DNA of 6,559 nucleotides from an uncultured Desulfovibrio sp. (GCA_947176055.1 CAMWPE010000140.1:1-6559), one strand, 5' to 3'; counted from the first letter of the stretch, positions 1-6,307 are shown. Program-made: numbers and translations. Notes: generated by a model from the letters alone, not told the origin.

Positions 1-1580
1 ATTCCTATACTGTGCAATATGGTAAAGCGGAACAGATTGCCCTCCTCGCCAACCATGCCGGTGGCCGCTGTGGCTACGGAAAGCGACTGCGGCGAAATCA
101 TCTTGGCGGTTGTGCCTCCGGCCGCGTTCGACGCTACGGCAAGATCCGGATTCATGCCCACAGCCAGAGCCGTGTCTTTTTGCATGCCGCCGAAGAGCGC
201 GCAGGAAGACGTGTCGGAGCCGGTCAGAAAAACGCCCAGCCAGCCCAAAATGGGAGCGCAGAATGGGAAGAAGCCGCCGGTAAGCGTAAAAGCCAATCCC
301 AGAGTCGCGCTCATGCCCGAGTAATTCATCAGATAGGCGAGTCCGAGAATGAGAGCAATGGTAATGATGGGGAGAATCAGTTGCCTGATCGTCCTGAAAA
401 AACAGGCGATCCCTTTCGCGTAGCCGTAACGGGGCATGAAGGGAATGGAGATTAGACCGGACAAGAGGATGGCCGTGCCGCCGGCGGAGAGCCAGTTAAA
501 AGTATATTTGGCGCCGTAAACCGCGTTCTCCTTGACTATGGGAGCGGTTTTCATAATTTCGCCGTCCAGGCCCGGCCAGCCAAAACTGAATATCGCGCCT
601 GGGATGCCGTTGAGGATAGCTTTGAAGCTCGACAAACCCCAGAAAAATACGAACACCGCCAGAATAAGATAAGGCGTCCAGGCCCGCAGTACTTCGCCAA
701 AAGTATAGCCGTCCCCGGATAGATTGGCGGCTTGTTCGCCCTCGAAGCGGAAAGACGCCTTGGGACGCCAGACTTTGAGGAGTAAGACGAGCGCGACAAT
801 GGAGGCTATGGAGGCTCCAATGTCCGGAAGAGTCGGACCATGGAAATTCGAGAGCAGATATTCCGCTCCTGCGAAAGCGACGCCGGATACGAGAATCGCG
901 GGGAGTACTTCCATGGTACGGCTAAAACCGCACATGACTATGCATACCCAGAAAGGCACTATAAGGGCCAGAATCGCCAATTGAACGCCCGCGATGGAGC
1001 TGACGGACAATAAATTAAGCCCGGAAACGGAAGCCGCCGTAATGATCGGCACGCCAATTGCGCCAAAAGCCACCGGAGCGGTGTTGGCGATAAGCGCTAT
1101 GCCCGCGCCCCAGAGCGGGGTGAAGCCCAGGCCGACTAGCATGGCGGCGGCGATGGCGACAGGCGTGCCAAAACCGGCCGTGCCTTCGATGAAACAGCTG
1201 AAAGAATAGGCGATTAATAGGGCTTGCAATCTGCGATCGTCGGTTAACCTTGCTAATGAGTCCTTGATTATTTCAAACTCGCCTGATTCAACGGTCATAT
1301 TATAGACCCAGACCGCTGTGACCACGATCCAGACGATGGGGAAAAGACCGAACGCGGCGCCCATCAATGTCGCGCCGATTGCCAGACCTACGGGCATTTT
1401 CCAGACGAATACGGCGACGAGCAAAGCGCCGGCCAGGCCCCAGATTGCCGCGATATGCCCCTTTGATTTCCTGACCGCCAAAAGATAAAAGAGAATCAAC
1501 AATGGAATGGCGGCTACCAGGGCCGAGAGAACTGTGCTGTTTCCCACAGTGATGTAGTTTTGAATCCACGCTTCTGGCAT
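1..1580 (-). CDS. lctP: L-lactate permease (LctP/LldP/GlcA family), C-terminus cut by window edge
   Basis: Inner-membrane transporter that imports lactate (often also glycolate) with protons. The frame is open from an ATG at 1580 to the left edge without a stop, giving 526 codons; family members have about 550 residues, so only about 25 C-terminal residues are missing. The translation follows LldP throughout: repeated hydrophobic helices from about residue 17, IEGTAGFGTPVAI near 131-143, NTAPVAFGAIGVPI near 166-179, SNF-GP-LPDI near 244-254, GWLGVFLTGSDTSS near 446-459 and KMISPQS near 493-499. These are conserved blocks of the lactate permease family. The start is supported by a GAAGGA ribosome binding site (complement of 1586-1591) six bases upstream and by an N-terminus (M-P-E-A-W-x-Q-N-Y) resembling LldP. 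No regulator or lactate dehydrogenase gene is visible next to it; those could lie beyond the left edge. dut upstream runs the same way but 306 bases away, so co-transcription is doubtful. I saw no frameshift or missing motif. Confidence 0.95.
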   Translation of the reverse strand, partial: MPEAWIQNYITVGNSTVLSALVAAIPLLILFYLLAVRKSKGHIAAIWGLAGALLVAVFVWKMPVGLAIGATLMGAAFGLFPIVWIVVTAVWVYNMTVESGEFEIIKDSLARLTDDRRLQALLIAYSFSCFIEGTAGFGTPVAIAAAMLVGLGFTPLWGAGIALIANTAPVAFGAIGVPIITAASVSGLNLLSVSSIAGVQLAILALIVPFWVCIVMCGFSRTMEVLPAILVSGVAFAGAEYLLSNFHGPTLPDIGASIASIVALVLLLKVWRPKASFRFEGEQAANLSGDGYTFGEVLRAWTPYLILAVFVFFWGLSSFKAILNGIPGAIFSFGWPGLDGEIMKTAPIVKENAVYGAKYTFNWLSAGGTAILLSGLISIPFMPRYGYAKGIACFFRTIRQLILPIITIALILGLAYLMNYSGMSATLGLAFTLTGGFFPFCAPILGWLGVFLTGSDTSSCALFGGMQKDTALAVGMNPDLAVASNAAGGTTAKMISPQSLSVATAATGMVGEEGNLFRFTILHSIG

Positions 1581-1886
1581 AGTAGTCCTTCGTTTTCTAT
1601 GACCGTTCCCCCGCCGGTCTGTTTAAGTTCAAGCGCGAGCTTATAGGGACGCCCGCGAATCGCCCAACGCGCCATACGAGCCCGCTTGTCGCGCTGATGA
1701 ATTTTGCGAAAGCGGCCGATTCGCTCCCCGTTCGCGGATAATTGAAAAGAGTCTCGCGACGGAATGCGGTTTTTGGAATAGCCGTAGCAGAATAGGACGG
1801 TTTTATCGTCGCGGCAATAATATTTGATTTATTACAAGTTTATTTCGCTAAAAAATTTAATAGTTTTTTGGCGGGGAAGGCGTTTT
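1581..1886. other. Spacer between dut and lctP with a start-less open frame
   Basis: This 306-base gap contains the lctP ribosome binding site and presumably its promoter, but I found no convincing -35/-10 pair on the minus strand. One minus-strand frame stays open from just after tandem TAA stops (first codon at 1828) to a TAG at 1514-1516, overlapping the lctP start in another frame. It has 104 codons and no ATG until about codon 52 (A at 1675). Its conceptual product is basic and reads plausibly (for example RWAIRGRPYKLALELKQTGG), yet there is no start codon or ribosome binding site at the upstream end. It may be a decayed gene or a chance opening in GC-rich DNA. The dut-proximal part (about 1800-1886) is A/T rich with several A6 and T6 runs but no GC-rich terminator stem. 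Confidence 0.3.
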
Positions 1887-2324
1887 TTAATCCTGGCCGG
1901 TGCTGCCGTACCCCCAGGCGCCCCGTTCGGACGCGGGAAGTTCCGCGACTTCGTCAAAAATGGCGCGCGCGACGGGAGCGATTATACCCTGCGCGATCCT
2001 TTCGTTTACGGCGACCGTATAGGGATGCTGGCCAATATTGCGAACTATTATACCTATCTCTCCGCGGTAACCGGCGTCTATCGTGGCGGGTGCGTTGGGG
2101 ATAATCAGCGGCGTCCGCAAGGACGCGCCGGAGCGCAGACGTATCTGCATTTCGTAACCCTCCGGTATGGCGAAAGCCAGTCCCGTTTTGACAATTCCCG
2201 TTTCCCCTGGTCCTAAAGCAACTTCTTCGATACAATGGAAATCGAATCCGGCGTCGCCGCGTTTTTTATAATCCGGAATTATTGCTTTTTCCGACAATTT
2301 TTTTATTTTTATAGGCAAATCCAT
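1887..2324 (-). CDS. dut: dUTP diphosphatase (dUTPase)
   Basis: Cytosolic homotrimeric enzyme hydrolysing dUTP to dUMP and pyrophosphate, which keeps uracil out of DNA and supplies dUMP for thymidylate synthesis. The 145-residue product has normal family length and all five trimeric dUTPase motifs in order: GDAGFDF (23-29), RSGAS (64-68), TIDAGYRGEIG (81-91, with the catalytic-type Asp83 and Tyr86), RIAQ (109-112) and the C-terminal glycine-rich RGAWGYGSTG (134-143), whose Tyr139 occupies the aromatic position that stacks on uracil. Small departures are Trp137, where many members have Gly, and Ala-Ser after the motif 2 RSG, where Leu-Ala is common. The ATG at 2324 has a strong AAAGGAG site (complement of 2331-2337) six bases upstream. 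The gene is divergent from the secreted-protein gene at 2429 and ends with TAA directly after motif 5, which shows that TAA works as a normal stop in this genome. Confidence 0.95.
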   Translation of the reverse strand: MDLPIKIKKLSEKAIIPDYKKRGDAGFDFHCIEEVALGPGETGIVKTGLAFAIPEGYEMQIRLRSGASLRTPLIIPNAPATIDAGYRGEIGIIVRNIGQHPYTVAVNERIAQGIIAPVARAIFDEVAELPASERGAWGYGSTGQD

Positions 2325-2355
2325 AACCTGCTCCTTTAATTAAAAGCCTTCGCGC

Positions 2356-2397
2356 GAAACCGACGGCGCTTGCTTCGCGGGCGCCGGATTGGGTTTC
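2356..2397. repeat. Interrupted inverted repeat in the dut divergent spacer
   Basis: Outer arms GAAACC (2356-2361) and GGTTTC (2392-2397) enclose inner arms GGCGC (2365-2369) and GCGCC (2381-2385); the segments between them do not pair evenly. A 10-bp perfect palindrome, TTCGCGCGAA, overlaps its left side at 2349-2358. The whole divergent spacer is only 104 bases (2325-2428), so it must hold both promoters and could hold an operator. I could not pick a convincing -10/-35 pair for either gene. A protein binding site is possible, but the repeat may be incidental in this GC-biased stretch. Confidence 0.35.
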
Positions 2398-2428
2398 AAT
2401 AATTTAATAAAATGAAAAAGGAAGATCC

Positions 2429-3550
2429 ATGCGCAAATTCGGGATATTATTTTTTTTATTGATTTTTTCAGGGTCCTCGGCGCTCGCCGATTCCTTGGGC
2501 GCGAATTTTTCGCGACTCTGGAAAGAAATGAACGCTCTGGGAGAGGAAGCCAAAAATAGTCTAATGGATCCGGACAGGAACCGCAAAACGGCGATGGAAT
2601 TTTTTACTTTCCGCTCGCCGCGTTATATTCGTTTGCTAAACGAAGCTATCAAGGTTCTAGGCGTCACCGAAGCCAGCGAGTATTTGGATCACATAAATAA
2701 TTTAAAAATAAAGAACATGGAGCTGGATGAGGAAGACACGGAACTACGCAGAAAAAAGGTCGCGGCTCCGGAATCCTCCTGGAATCCGCTCGCGGACACC
2801 AGAAAAAGCATCGATAAGAGACTGGCGACGATTCCTGAAGAAAAGGCCATGAACTCGCGCCGGATAGAAGAGTTAAAAATTCAGGTTCGGCAAAAATTGG
2901 CTGAAAGAGGCGTAAACCTGGGCGAAGAGCAAATAAATTATTTTGTCGTCTCCGCGGAGGGCGAAGAACTCGCGAGACTGACAAATATGGCCGCCAACAT
3001 GAAAAGCTTGCAAACGGTCATGGAAAAAGAGCTGCGCTCGAATCCCGACAATATAAATCTGGCGCGAATTTATACCGGCGTCTATTTGTTGTCTCTCGAA
3101 GCCTGGGCCCAGGCCCATGACAAAACGCTGGAAAAAATCCGGGAATATCGCGAGGGCGCGAAAAAATACCGGAGTATAGCGAAGAATAATTTAGACGAAG
3201 CCAAAAGGAACGCTCGAGGCTCCTCCGCCGCCGAAAAAGCGCATTACGAAAGAATCCGGAGTATGAATGAGAAAACTATCGAAGTCGCAGATCTCTACAT
3301 CGACCTGTTAAAACGGCGAGCCGCGTATCTCGCGAACAATAAAAAGGAGATCGACCGGAAAATAAAACTCGCGCGCGGCGCGTACGGAACAATCGAAAAC
3401 GGAGCCGCGTTTATTGATATGGTCAACGCCGGCTTCGACGATTTTAGCCTGCTGGTCGATTTCGGGACTCCGGAATTGAAAACTATTTACGACGGGCCAT
3501 TGTTAAATGCCTTTAACGAAATTTCCTGGAAAATAAAAAACGAGAAATAA
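2429..3550 (+). CDS. Secreted helical (coiled-coil-like) protein of unknown function
   Basis: I cannot name this 373-residue protein. Residues 1-20 form a clear Sec signal peptide: positive MRK, a hydrophobic core and an A-L-A cleavage site before Asp21. There is no lipobox cysteine, so a periplasmic or exported soluble protein is likely. The mature part is highly charged and almost all helix-forming, with heptad-like stretches around residues 95-160 and 185-310 and no further membrane segment. Two blocks look conserved in style: GVNLGEEQINYFVVSAEGEEL (about 161-181) and the C-terminal ARGAYGTIENG...LLVDFGTPEL (about 315-350). From memory these resemble an uncharacterised family of secreted or coiled-coil bacterial proteins, but I cannot confirm a family name. 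The ATG is preceded by AAGGAAG (2418-2424). The gene stands alone: divergent from dut and convergent with the broken gene at 3834-4342. Confidence 0.85.
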   Translation: MRKFGILFFLLIFSGSSALADSLGANFSRLWKEMNALGEEAKNSLMDPDRNRKTAMEFFTFRSPRYIRLLNEAIKVLGVTEASEYLDHINNLKIKNMELDEEDTELRRKKVAAPESSWNPLADTRKSIDKRLATIPEEKAMNSRRIEELKIQVRQKLAERGVNLGEEQINYFVVSAEGEELARLTNMAANMKSLQTVMEKELRSNPDNINLARIYTGVYLLSLEAWAQAHDKTLEKIREYREGAKKYRSIAKNNLDEAKRNARGSSAAEKAHYERIRSMNEKTIEVADLYIDLLKRRAAYLANNKKEIDRKIKLARGAYGTIENGAAFIDMVNAGFDDFSLLVDFGTPELKTIYDGPLLNAFNEISWKIKNEK

Positions 3551-3833
3551 TCGATGGGGATTGGGCGTTTTGAGGACGCGGAGCGAAATCTCGCTGTTTC
3601 GCGCGACAATGGCGCTGGCGGAATATCGTTTAACAGGAACTTTCTTCGTTATTAAGGAATAATTTTAAGCGAAACTTGCCATATCGATTATTCAACAGGA
3701 GACAAAGCGAATTTTTTTGCTAATTCAAAACATATAAAAAGATTCCCCTGACTTTTTGAAGCGCCAAGAGAAGCGACTACCGCGTTTTCCGGGAGGGCGC
3801 CCAGATTCTTATAAATATATAGAACGGAAGGTT
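3551..3833. other. Convergent spacer, no gene seen
   Basis: These 283 bases separate the 3' ends of the 373-residue protein gene and the broken minus-strand gene. I see no plausible coding frame. A small stem AGCGA/TCGCT with loop AATC (3582-3595), overlapping an alternative GCGAAA/TTTCGC pairing (3583-3588 with 3597-3602), could be part of a terminator for the plus gene, but no T-run follows. A second A/T-only pairing, AAAAAG/CTTTTT with a 10-base loop, lies near 3737-3758 and could act weakly on both strands. An isolated T7 run occurs near 3712-3718. None is a textbook intrinsic terminator. Confidence 0.3.
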
Positions 3834-4342
3834 TCAAAAATAAGCCTTAAAATCATCCGAATAAAGGAGGGTTTTATTAAAAAAATTTAATTCGTTTTTA
3901 AGCTTTTGTTCGCCATTCTCATCGTATAAAAGCGAGAAATCCGCCTCTTCCTTTCCCTCGACGGCTTTGACTGGTATAAATTTCTTATTTTGCAACCCTT
4001 TTAAAGCGGCGTCAAACGCGTTTATAGAGATGGGCTGGCCAAAAGCCACACAAGTTAATTTATTATCCGCAAACTCAAAAAACTGCGTCCATTGAAAACC
4101 GCCAAAAATGACCCCTTGGCGGTTGCAGATCGTCTGGCCATCCGGGTATGTATCGCACTGGGCCGCCCGCTTTTAAAAAAATCATCTTTGCTCATCCCAT
4201 AATAACCTGCGTACAAAAATATTTGATCTTCGGCGCGCGCGATTCCGGGCGTCGCGAGAAATAGCGACAAGATAAAAATATAAAGTGTTGATTTCATATT
4301 CCAATTATCGGAAATCCGGAAACAAAAAGACAGCGCGACCAT
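3834..4342 (-). pseudogene. Small secreted protein gene, broken by a one-base frameshift
   Basis: The upstream frame encodes a signal peptide (start MKSTLYIFIL at 4297, core LFLAT, cleavage after ARA) and then EDQIFLYAGYYGMSKDDFFK. After that the frame turns implausible and stops near 4055. The next frame carries the continuation (A-A-Q-C-D-T-Y-P-D-G-Q-T-I-C-N-R) and reads smoothly to a TGA at 3834. Adding one base to one of the runs between 4160 and 4174 (A4, G3 or C3) joins both parts into about 154 residues with cysteines at roughly 48, 58 and 83. I do not recognise the family. Two starts are possible. The ATG at 4342 has a strong GGAGG site but adds 15 residues before the signal peptide. 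The ATG at 4297 gives a normal signal peptide but has a poor site and overlaps, as ATGA, the stop of a 20-codon frame starting at 4356, so it could be coupled. A sequencing indel would produce the same picture as real decay. Confidence 0.75.
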
Positions 4343-4456
4343 TTTGCCTCCGCCATATTAACAATATTAAAAAAAGCATACGATAACGCGTATACTATGG
4401 TATATTTCAGGGATTGATATATACCGTTCGTTTCCGCGAAATTATTCCGAAGCGAG

Positions 4457-4666
4457 ATGAATTCGCTGAAAGGAAAAACTTTTTACGAAATATTTTATGA
4501 GATTATTGGCGAAATGGGAATAGCGCCTCGCGGAGACGGGGGAAAACATGCGTATAATTGTTCAATATATTATAGGAAGTTTCAACAAGTTCCTCAAAAA
4601 GTTGCCCGTCCTTTTTTCTCTAATATAGCGCTAGTCCCGGGTAGAAAAAATATTTCGCCGATCTGA
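4457..4666 (+). CDS. Doubtful small ORF, 69 codons
   Basis: The first 30 or so residues (MNSLKGKTFYEIFYEIIGEM onward) read like protein, while the rest (basic and Pro/Phe rich, after a C-S-I-Y-Y-R-K stretch) does not. There is no real ribosome binding site, only GCGAG abutting the ATG, and I found no good plus-strand promoter. A second plus frame beginning with ATG at 4548 after a GGGGGA stretch gives 26 plausible residues, so the area may hold fragments of a decayed gene in shifting frames. It lies antisense to the leader expected from the minus-strand promoter at 4569-4597. I have no function to propose. Confidence 0.2.
   Translation: MNSLKGKTFYEIFYEIIGEMGIAPRGDGGKHAYNCSIYYRKFQQVPQKVARPFFSNIALVPGRKNISPI
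4569..4597 (-). promoter_or_regulatory. Sigma70-type promoter facing the broken secreted-protein gene
   Basis: On the minus strand TTGAGG (complement of 4592-4597) is followed after exactly 17 bases by TATAAT (complement of 4569-4574). Transcription would start near 4562 and run to lower coordinates. The first gene met is the frameshifted secreted-protein gene starting at 4342 or 4297, which implies a leader of about 220-265 bases. The -10 is perfect and the -35 matches four of six positions, with ideal spacing. No riboswitch or leader structure is evident to me between 4343 and 4562. Confidence 0.5.
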
Positions 4667-4771
4667 CGCGCAAGGCGGCGGTTTCGCCTTGTCAAGGTGG
4701 CGAAAATTTTGGATGGCCTGCCACCACAAGCGGCGGATGTTTTGTAAATCCAGTTCTCCCATCTTGCTCAT
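4631..4771 (-). CDS. Doubtful 46-residue ORF beside the 21-bp inverted repeat
   Basis: The frame starts with ATG at 4771 and ends at TAG 4631-4633. The N-terminal half (MSKMGELDLQNIRRLWWQAI onward) is amphipathic and protein-like; the C-terminal half is Pro/Cys/Arg rich and may be out of frame. GAGG lies directly against the ATG, too close for a normal ribosome binding site. The ORF begins 18 bases from the left arm of the inverted repeat and reads away from it, the arrangement expected for a gene just inside an insertion-sequence end. I cannot match it to a transposase family. A 7-bp stem CAAGGCG/CGCCTTG (4671-4677 with 4685-4691) lies within it. Confidence 0.2.
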   Translation of the reverse strand: MSKMGELDLQNIRRLWWQAIQNFRHLDKAKPPPCASDRRNIFSTRD

Positions 4772-4788
4772 CCTCGCATCTTCCGATC

Positions 4789-4837
4789 ATTGAAACCGTA
4801 TCATAGGTTCCCGCCAAACCTATGATACGGTTTCAAT
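4789..4837. repeat. Perfect 21-bp inverted repeat with 7-nt spacer
   Basis: The left arm 4789-4809 (starts ATTGAAACCG, ends CATAGGTT) is the exact reverse complement of the right arm 4817-4837 (AACCTATGAT to GGTTTCAAT); the loop is CCCGCCA. All 21 pairs match and pairing ends abruptly at both flanks (C4788 against A4838). As RNA or single-stranded DNA it would form a very stable hairpin. No T-run follows on either strand, so a standard intrinsic terminator is unlikely. It sits exactly at the 5' end of the gene remnant at 4838-5063, which makes an element boundary, a small mobile hairpin or two abutting insertion-sequence ends reasonable guesses. I have not identified the element. Confidence 0.85.
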
Positions 4838-5063
4838 ACGTCTAGAGCTGGAACTCTGGCCAAAACCGATGCGGAATTAACACGCAAATTAATGGGAAAA
4901 GAATACACAGTCCATTTCAAGGTTGGCGAAAGCGTTCAATATTGCGGTAATCCTTGCGATCATGCTCATATGTCTGAACCCTCTTTATGGCTATATTCTT
5001 TGTTCTCAATATAAGCGAGATAAAGGTGTCCAGTTCGGAAAATTATATCATATCAAGTCTTGA
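4838..5063 (+). pseudogene. Remnant of an unknown gene: 5' end missing and one frameshift
   Basis: Directly after the inverted repeat one frame reads coherently for 47 codons (ending C-G-N-P-C-D-H-A-H-M-S-E). At the CCC run 4979-4981 that frame turns poor and stops soon after, while the next frame continues as PLYGYILCSQYKRDKGVQFG and ends KLYHIKS at TGA 5061-5063. Dropping one C joins the parts into 74 residues with three cysteines. No start codon or ribosome binding site exists upstream; the same frame hits TGA inside the hairpin. The C-terminal end of a small, perhaps secreted protein is a fair description, but I do not recognise it. Loss of the 5' end exactly at the repeat suggests that insertion or recombination removed it. 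Confidence 0.55.
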
Positions 5064-5244
5064 CTCACTCGTCCCGTAAGATGAAAGAAGTCTAGCGCCG
5101 AATGGACTACTCCTCTTTTGAAATCATAATAATGTTCGCCTCGATCGCGCTTTGGCGCGGAATGCATTTATCTCCATATATAGTACCTATCGTAAGCTCT
5201 TGCTCAACGCAGCCAGTCAGACGCCAGCGCCCTACGGGCAACTT

Positions 5245-6144
5245 TCATGCGCCATTTCTGTGCCGTATAGGGGAAGAGCCAAAAAGCCGCTTATATTCTC
5301 TACTGAATTGCGTCGCGCTTTCATAACCAATCATTTCGGATATATCGACAATTCTTGCCTCACGGTTATTGAGCATGCGCCTTGCCTCGCAAAGACGGAG
5401 CATTTACTGATACTGGATCGGACTCAGGGAGGTCACTTGCTTGAAATACTTATGCAAAGTTGAAGGCGCAAGCGAAAAATATCTTGACAAGTCCGAGATC
5501 GTAAACCGCTTTCTGTAATTCTCGCGGATCCACATTATTATATCCCTTATGCGTGACAGGGGCGCGTTAAGCGAGCAAAGAGAATATAAAATTTCTCCGG
5601 CGCCTCCTTTCAATAGCCTGTAATGGATTTCCCCAATAATGCCAGATTTGAGACAGGCGACATCAACCGGATCCCGGGACAATTCTGCCAGACGCGCGAC
5701 CGCGTCCAGAAGCTCGGCGTCGGCTTCGTGGCCTGTGGCTCCTGTCACCGCTCCATTTTCGGAGCGCGGCATAAACCGTGCCTGGACAGCGAACGAGGCG
5801 ATGATATTTATGTCAAGGCTTATGGACAGGGACAAATATGGATGCGTACGGCTCGCCTCAAGAACACAGCTTGTGACAGGCATATCAACAGCGCTCAGGA
5901 AGAACATCCCGGCGGAATATGAGCGCCTGTCATTCCCTACCTGCACAAATTTCGCGCCCTGTACAACGATTATCAGAACCGGTTGCATGAAATGGCGGAT
6001 TGGCATTTCCGGCTCCTCATGGCAATGATAGCAGAGCTCCGGAATCCTGGTCGGGAAAATGCCGCTTTTGCCGGTATTCTGTATGATAGTCTTTTTTAGG
6101 ATTCTCCACAGGTTCTCTTTCTCAACCCGTTTGCTTCCCGGCAT
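5245..6144 (-). pseudogene. AraC-family transcriptional regulator, interrupted by in-frame TAA
   Basis: Cytosolic DNA-binding activator of the AraC family with an AraC_N-type (PF06719-like) effector domain. The frame from ATG 6144 (AAGGGG site eight bases upstream) has 246 codons and then TAA at 5404-5406. The same frame continues with 52 more family-typical codons to TGA at 5245-5247, giving 299 residues plus the interrupted codon counted, the normal family length. The N-terminal domain shows PVLIIVVQGAK (55-65), Y-S-A-G-M-F-F-L-S-A-V-D-M-P-V (76-90) and E-A-S-x-x-x-P-Y-L (97-104). The first helix-turn-helix is about 213-235 (ISDLSRYFSLAPSTLHKYFK); the second, after the stop, is about 265-288 (IVDISEMIGYESATQFSREY). 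The stop sits in the linker motif S-P-I-Q-Y-Q-[stop]-M-L-R-L, where relatives have Lys, consistent with AAA to TAA. The truncated product lacks the second DNA-binding unit. An ATG follows the TAA directly, so reinitiation is conceivable, but no ribosome binding site precedes it. The gene diverges from the hydrolase at 6308, its likely target. Confidence 0.88.
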
Positions 6145-6212
6145 GCCAATTTCCCCTTACAATAATGCCTTCTCATGAAATCCCTATTCTTTTTTAGCAT
6201 GAATGTCATTCC

Positions 6213-6245
6213 CATAGAGTTTTAGGCAGAAATCATAGAGTTTTA
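6213..6245 (+). promoter_or_regulatory. Tandem direct repeat, likely operator of the AraC-type regulator
   Basis: The 12-mer CATAGAGTTTTA occurs perfectly at 6213-6224 and 6234-6245, 21 bases apart, which is two helical turns on the same DNA face. AraC-family dimers commonly bind direct repeats at this spacing just upstream of the -35 region. The downstream copy ends four bases before the expected -35 position of the hydrolase promoter, fitting a class II activator site. Both copies also lie upstream of the regulator on the other strand, so autoregulation is possible. A separate short palindrome, GAATG-T-CATTC, lies just upstream at 6201-6211. Confidence 0.65.
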
Positions 6246-6248
6246 TGT

Positions 6249-6277
6249 ATGGCTTATGGCGAGCGTTGAGGTATAAT
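6249..6277 (+). promoter_or_regulatory. Activator-dependent-looking promoter of the hydrolase gene
   Basis: A perfect TATAAT lies at 6272-6277 with a predicted start near 6284, 24 bases before the ATG. At the 17-base distance the -35 hexamer is ATGGCT (6249-6254), a poor match. A good -10 with a poor -35 next to a tandem operator is the usual sign of a promoter that needs its activator. No comparably good promoter was seen for the regulator on the minus strand. Confidence 0.55.
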
Positions 6278-6307
6278 GTTAAAATCCAAAAAGGAGTGAA
6301 ATTTGAG

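Noticed and set aside
12..1569. Several long open frames antisense to or out of frame with the permease
   Set aside because: They are shadows of lctP in GC-rich DNA: low-complexity Ala/Arg/Ser-rich translations without ribosome binding sites, while the minus-strand permease frame is conserved throughout.
1954..2235. Minus- and plus-strand open frames overlapping dut
   Set aside because: They are out-of-frame shadows; the dut frame carries all five dUTPase motifs and a strong ribosome binding site.
4171..4181. Programmed -1 frameshift at the T7-A4 run in the secreted-protein gene
   Set aside because: Slipping back one base on the T codons places TAA in the new frame at once, and a slip on the AAA codon loses pairing. 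The downstream frame is reached only if a base is gained after the T-run, so standard tandem slippage does not explain it.
4789..4837. CRISPR repeat (arms contain ATTGAAAC / GTTTCAAT)
   Set aside because: There is one hairpin only, with no regularly spaced copies. The shared GGTTTCAAT at 2392-2400 is a single distant match.
4789..4837. Intrinsic transcription terminator
   Set aside because: The stem is long and perfect but no T-run follows on either strand, and no intact gene ends next to it.
5102..5463. Two plus-strand open frames of 74 and 103 codons
   Set aside because: They lie opposite the C-terminal coding part of the AraC gene and its spacer; the antisense strand matches the second helix-turn-helix, and the plus frames show no recognisable protein features.
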